A DNA stretch of 64,000 nucleotides from a virus. This document shows, in pieces, positions 60,045 through 64,000 of the stretch. The position numbers and the translations under genes were made by a program. The notes under the pieces were generated by a model that saw only the letters and a list, made by a program, of their open reading frames with translations, was not told the DNA's origin and made no database searches. Within the stretch, counting starts at the first letter, position 1. Every line of letters starts with the position of its first letter. The stretch is from IMG/VR virus record IMGVR_UViG_3300030419_003648, positions 35,883 through 99,882 of that record, one strand, 5' to 3'.

Positions 60045-62641
60045 TAAAATATACCTTTTGTAGTTAGTGTTGTGTTGGAAGTACCAGAACCAATAGTGTT
60101 TGGTATACTCAAATTTAATAAACCGCTTCCAAGTCCTAGACCACTGACAAACAATGGAGGAACGCCACTCATTACAATACCGGCATTAGCCTTCAATGAT
60201 GACGTAGAAAATATATTTTTATCTTTCAAAAATAGATTCATATTTGTATTTGTAGATGCAGCATTAGGAGCTAACACATACAAAGTGGAAAATCTATTAA
60301 TTCCAGAAGCTGTCTGTATCCATAAAGGTATATCAGCTACTGGTTGCCTACCTTCAATAAACAGTAAGCGTTTATCGAATATAGGAGGAGCTGTAGTTTT
60401 TGGCATAGTCAAAAACATTTCAGCTGCATGTATCCCAGTTCCAGCAGAAGAAAGAAGGAACAAAGGCATGTTTTTCTGATTGTATGGATATACAAATTCA
60501 GAGCCGGTAATATCAAAATTTAATGTACCGGGAACTGCTTTTCTAAATTCTTTTTGCTTCAAGAATAAATTAAGGTTTCCAGAAGCTGGTCCAAACTTAG
60601 TAAACAAACCAAGAGTGGTGTTCATTGTAACACCAGCATTAGCTTCTAAAGAACCAGTAGCAGTATTACCAAGGCTTGTTTGAGGATCATGATTTAATAC
60701 TAAGTTTAAGCTTTGTGCAGCAGTATCAGCATCGACAAACAAAGCTAAGTTTCCACTTGCAGCAGTAGGAGTTCCGCCTTCAGTGAAAAATGTTAAGCTT
60801 TTATCACCAGTGTCATATGATGCATAATAGCCATCTTCATCCAAAACTCCATGTCCATAGATTGTAGGACCTATAGACAATCCATCCTTACTATTATACT
60901 TAGAAAGTATGTCAAAGCCATCATACATTAATTTACTGGAGAAAATTCTAAACTCAGCATTGTACAAACTATCTAAGGCAGGATACGAAACGATAATTTT
61001 TAGCTTGTGTCTATCCAACGATAAGTTATAAGACTCTTTACCAGTCTTAGTGTATAAGTTCTGACTTAAAGGTTTATTAAAGGATATAAGCCTTTTTTGA
61101 CCAGACGGGACATTTATCCCAGATGCTGCCCAAGCTAAATTAACATTCGGTGTTTCTTGATTTTCTACCACAACAGACACATCAGCTCCGCTTGGATGCG
61201 TGGTGTTGTGTTCAACCCACATGTCAACAGAAAGAGCTTCTAACTGATGAAATCTAGGGTCTATTTGAGTCAAATCAAATGTAAGAACCGATGACACCGC
61301 ATTGTTAGTACCGCCCCACGATTTTAAATCGTAAGCTCCTCCTTTTGCGTTATAAGGATTTCCAGATTCAATATGTAATTCTGCATAAGTTTCATTGAAA
61401 GCGTCTATACCAGAATCACCAAATGCAGTACCTTCTAATGCACCTCCAGTTGGGGTTACATCAGCGTTAAATATCAAATCTGATATTGAGAATGTACTGT
61501 CATAAAAAGACTGTATTTCAGTAGAATCAAGAGATCTTGAAGATACTCCAATTTCATCTATCCACCCAGTAAAACCTCTTTGAGTCATAGCAAACTCTCG
61601 TTTGCCTAAAATCATATTGGTGTTAGCTGATTTGTTTGTGATTCTAGTGAATATGTCTGATTCGCCTTCTAGCTTTCCATTAACATACAGCTTTAATCTT
61701 GAATCTCCAGAAGCATATACACCCATTAAATGCACTGGATACTTGTATTGTTCGTATGTTTCTCTTGACTTAGCAAATTGAGCTATATTGTCTCGGCCTA
61801 ACTCGGTTGATGAACTGTCAGATCTGATGTAAAATTTGCCATCAAAGTCACAACCCAAAACAAACAAAGCTGGGTTTTCTTTATGTTGAGATACTAAGAC
61901 GGTGTTAGACATATCTCCACTAGGCACAAACTTAGCAAATGCTGTATACCCTGAAGTTTGCCCAATATCAACACCACTACCAACATTAATGAAGGATCTC
62001 TCACTAAGATAAAGAGATCTTTGGGTGATAGCTTCATCACCAAGATAGTCTTTTGTTTCTCCAGCTTTGAACCATCTAGCGTAACCAACATCATCTCCTA
62101 CGCCTTGTCCTGTTTGGGTTGTTGTTGAGCCAGTACAGTCAGTGTTAGTTATTTCTCCATACATTGACCCATTGTAAGATGGTGGACTACCACAACCACA
62201 ACCATCAGGACACATGTTTCCATACGCTATCCAGCCACCACTATATAAATCCCAAAACCAAGTACAGCCACCCTGACCCTGACCTTCGGAGCAGGTTCCA
62301 CTGCCTGAAGAGTCACCTGTTTCTACTATTACTTGAGGTGTAGAACCATATATTCCACTACCTTCTAAAGCCATATAAGCTTGATCAAATTTTTGAACTG
62401 TTTCTTTGTTTTGGCTTCCTCTCCAATATGCATACTCTCTATTTGTACCACTTGGTGCAACAAACCTTTGAGGCGCCCTTTCAACCTCTCCAAACATTAC
62501 AAGTCCAATGTCATTAGTTTCACCGGGTTTATGCAATGTACCTACAGTACCAACAGAAACAGGAAGATTTCCGCTAGCATGTACATTGCTGAGCATTTTT
62601 GCTCTTGCATTTATTATTGATGAACCTATATAAGTAGTCAT
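60044..62641 (-). CDS. LamG-domain virion protein, 865 aa
   Basis: An 865-residue protein. Residues about 230-385 form a LamG/concanavalin-like domain: GYTAFAKFVPSGDMS, VHLMGVYASGDSRLKLYVNG and GFTGWIDEIGVSSRSLDSTE are family-typical strands. The C-terminal 280 residues hold repeats of the form SGNLxLFxx, and two copies of SL(E/K)ANAG(V/I)xM near the end. A Cys-rich N-terminal part (CSEGQGQGGCTWFWD, CPDGCGCGSP) again links it to the giant neighbours. LamG domains often bind sugars, so receptor or glycan binding by the tail is plausible. Confidence 0.78.
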   Translation of the reverse strand: MTTYIGSSIINARAKMLSNVHASGNLPVSVGTVGTLHKPGETNDIGLVMFGEVERAPQRFVAPSGTNREYAYWRGSQNKETVQKFDQAYMALEGSGIYGSTPQVIVETGDSSGSGTCSEGQGQGGCTWFWDLYSGGWIAYGNMCPDGCGCGSPPSYNGSMYGEITNTDCTGSTTTQTGQGVGDDVGYARWFKAGETKDYLGDEAITQRSLYLSERSFINVGSGVDIGQTSGYTAFAKFVPSGDMSNTVLVSQHKENPALFVLGCDFDGKFYIRSDSSSTELGRDNIAQFAKSRETYEQYKYPVHLMGVYASGDSRLKLYVNGKLEGESDIFTRITNKSANTNMILGKREFAMTQRGFTGWIDEIGVSSRSLDSTEIQSFYDSTFSISDLIFNADVTPTGGALEGTAFGDSGIDAFNETYAELHIESGNPYNAKGGAYDLKSWGGTNNAVSSVLTFDLTQIDPRFHQLEALSVDMWVEHNTTHPSGADVSVVVENQETPNVNLAWAASGINVPSGQKRLISFNKPLSQNLYTKTGKESYNLSLDRHKLKIIVSYPALDSLYNAEFRIFSSKLMYDGFDILSKYNSKDGLSIGPTIYGHGVLDEDGYYASYDTGDKSLTFFTEGGTPTAASGNLALFVDADTAAQSLNLVLNHDPQTSLGNTATGSLEANAGVTMNTTLGLFTKFGPASGNLNLFLKQKEFRKAVPGTLNFDITGSEFVYPYNQKNMPLFLLSSAGTGIHAAEMFLTMPKTTAPPIFDKRLLFIEGRQPVADIPLWIQTASGINRFSTLYVLAPNAASTNTNMNLFLKDKNIFSTSSLKANAGIVMSGVPPLFVSGLGLGSGLLNLSIPNTIGSGTSNTTLTTKGIF

Positions 62642-62647
62642 CTTATC

Positions 62648-64000
62648 TTAGTCTGCCTCTCCAAAAGTCTGGCCTGAGCCAGTCCAATTTTCCTTCGGTT
62701 TAGGTCTTGCGTTATTACCGCCTTTATTCATTTCGCTAATAAAGTTATTTATTGCATCAGTAGCTTTCTTAGAAGCTAATGTTCCAAATGCTTTTTCAGC
62801 ATTCGCTAATGCTTCAGCGCCATTCATATTAACGTTTACATCTATAGTACCACCAACTTCAACTTGAAGCGCATTTTCAAATATAGAACCAAGTCTTTCT
62901 ACTTGCTCTTGTAGTGGTTCAACACCTAGAGCTGACAATACCCCTTCTGAACCCGACACTTCTGCGTCTATATTCGAGGAAAGTTGTTTTGCTTGATCAG
63001 GTGTTATCCCAGCTAATGGGCTTGCACCGTCTGTCATTTGATTCTTTAATTGTTTTGCTACCTCTTCTTGTTTCTTAGCAGCTTCTGCTTCTGCTGCTTG
63101 TCTTTCCTGTTCTCTTCTTAGTGTATTAGCGGCAGTGGATATTCCAGTGTTTAGTCCATATTTCGACAAGCTATCTACTTGTGATTGCGCGGTTGATATT
63201 GATGCTGACTTTGCCGCCTCTTGAGCTAATTGCTCTGGAGTCTTTGTCTGCTCTGCGATTGCTTGTTCTTGAGCTGCTTGTTCAGCCTCAGCTCTTTTTT
63301 GCTCTGCGCTCATAGCAGAATTTTCAATAGCTTCTACTATTGCCAAGCTACCGTCAGTAATAGCTAGAATCAAAGGTTCAAACTTTGCAGCCTCGTCTGC
63401 TGCTGCTTGTTCTTGTGCAGCTACTTCTGCTGCCATTTTTTCTTCAGCTAACAAAGATGCTTGTTCTGCTTTTAGACCTTTTAAGTGTTCTTCGCCTTTA
63501 CCCATCTCTCTTTCAACAAAATCTTGGCTCATGCCAGTTTTGTCTTGGAAGGTTCTGCCCCCAAATAATTTGCCAAATCCCGTGACTGGATTATATTTAT
63601 TCACCTCTTCAAGCATACTCGTGCTTGTTCCCTTCTCGTGAATGGCTTTAAATCTACTTTGTTGTTCTGTAGCACCTTTTATCTGTTCGCTGAGTTCAGC
63701 TAATCTTTCGCGTCTACTTGATGACTGAGCAGCCACCATAGCTTTCTTCATACTTGATGGGTCTATTTCGGAAATTAACTCACCGCCCTTTGAAAGTGCA
63801 TTAGATAAACCTTTACCCATTTTACTAATAAACGAACCCATACCTTTTCCGCTTGCAGTAGTAGGAGCAATACTCTGCTGTTTAGTCATTTCTTGAGCTA
63901 TAACTTTTGCTTCTGCTTGAGGTCCAGTTTGACCTAATGGAGGTCCTACCCACTCTCCATCTGGCATGTCTGATACTGACATAGGAGTTGGCAGATCCTG
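62648..64000 (-). CDS. Tape-measure-like protein, C-terminal part (partial)
   Basis: The frame is open to the right edge: upstream of the ATG at 63982 it continues as QDLPTP with no stop and no good ribosome-binding site, so the real start is outside the window. The visible part is Ala/Gln/Glu-rich, with long coiled-coil helices (ERLAELSEQIKGATEQQSRF, KRAEAEQAAQEQAIAEQ) and a Gly-rich hydrophobic patch (GMGSFISKMGKGLSNALSKG). The end has VGGTIDVNVNMNGAEAL, a common tail-tape-measure signature. It would measure tail length during assembly. A long tail is implied. Confidence 0.7.
   Translation of the reverse strand, partial: QDLPTPMSVSDMPDGEWVGPPLGQTGPQAEAKVIAQEMTKQQSIAPTTASGKGMGSFISKMGKGLSNALSKGGELISEIDPSSMKKAMVAAQSSSRRERLAELSEQIKGATEQQSRFKAIHEKGTSTSMLEEVNKYNPVTGFGKLFGGRTFQDKTGMSQDFVEREMGKGEEHLKGLKAEQASLLAEEKMAAEVAAQEQAAADEAAKFEPLILAITDGSLAIVEAIENSAMSAEQKRAEAEQAAQEQAIAEQTKTPEQLAQEAAKSASISTAQSQVDSLSKYGLNTGISTAANTLRREQERQAAEAEAAKKQEEVAKQLKNQMTDGASPLAGITPDQAKQLSSNIDAEVSGSEGVLSALGVEPLQEQVERLGSIFENALQVEVGGTIDVNVNMNGAEALANAEKAFGTLASKKATDAINNFISEMNKGGNNARPKPKENWTGSGQTFGEAD

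Noticed and set aside
1-64000. tRNA genes or integration genes
   Set aside because: By eye I found no cloverleaf-like run, integrase or attachment repeat; a tRNA scan would be needed to exclude short or unusual tRNAs, but almost all sequence is coding.

Overview
This window is part of the genome of a large, AT-rich, tailed double-stranded DNA phage (Caudoviricetes). The evidence is a phage replication module, a very large sugar-modification locus, and a virion block of huge proteins including a tape-measure-like protein and tail/baseplate-like proteins. I see no integrase, repressor, transposase, tRNA or rRNA, so a virulent lifestyle is likely but not proven. The style of the structural genes (LamG-like fold, FCCH-like loops, Cys-rich repeats) recalls phages known from marine and aquatic sampling; that is an inference, and the host cannot be read from the sequence. 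Terminase, portal and major capsid genes are not in the window.

Layout. (1) 1-12657, plus strand: replication and recombination. It holds a RecA/UvsX-like recombinase, a small nuclease, a DnaB-like helicase, a DnaG-like primase, a dNMP kinase, two PD-(D/E)XK nucleases (one Cas4/AddB-like with four Cys), and a DNA polymerase III alpha subunit split into two genes with a DnaQ-like exonuclease and a 72-residue protein between the halves. (2) 12654-13561: a consensus-like sigma70 promoter, then ssb and a phage sigma factor. (3) 13558-35885: about 22 kb of tightly packed carbohydrate genes. They comprise at least a dozen glycosyltransferases, two nucleotidyltransferase domains, three SDR epimerase/reductase enzymes, two methyltransferase-like proteins (one with a kinase-like tail), a cupin, a GDPD-like protein and a WavE-like protein. 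(4) 35857-37897: a second VSR/EDxHD-like nuclease, a SAP-domain protein and a zinc-ribbon protein. (5) 37900-37931: a strong bidirectional terminator where the two strands converge. (6) 37954-64000, minus strand: virion genes, including proteins of 3402, 2025, 865, 856 and 600 residues and the C-terminal part of a tape-measure-like protein that runs off the right edge.

Genes within each block mostly overlap at TAATG or ATGA junctions or are separated by a few bases, so translation is probably coupled along long transcripts. No gene-free stretch exceeds 60 bases. A plausible programme is early transcription of the plus-strand modules by host RNA polymerase, then production of the phage sigma factor, which may direct late transcription of the minus-strand virion genes. 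The sugar locus could build and transfer a modified glycan onto the virion or onto the host surface.

The most notable observations are the split polymerase with the nested exonuclease, the giant Cys-rich tail proteins in which Cys-rich segments interrupt a familiar phage beta-module, and a WbdD-like methyltransferase/kinase-remnant inside the sugar locus.
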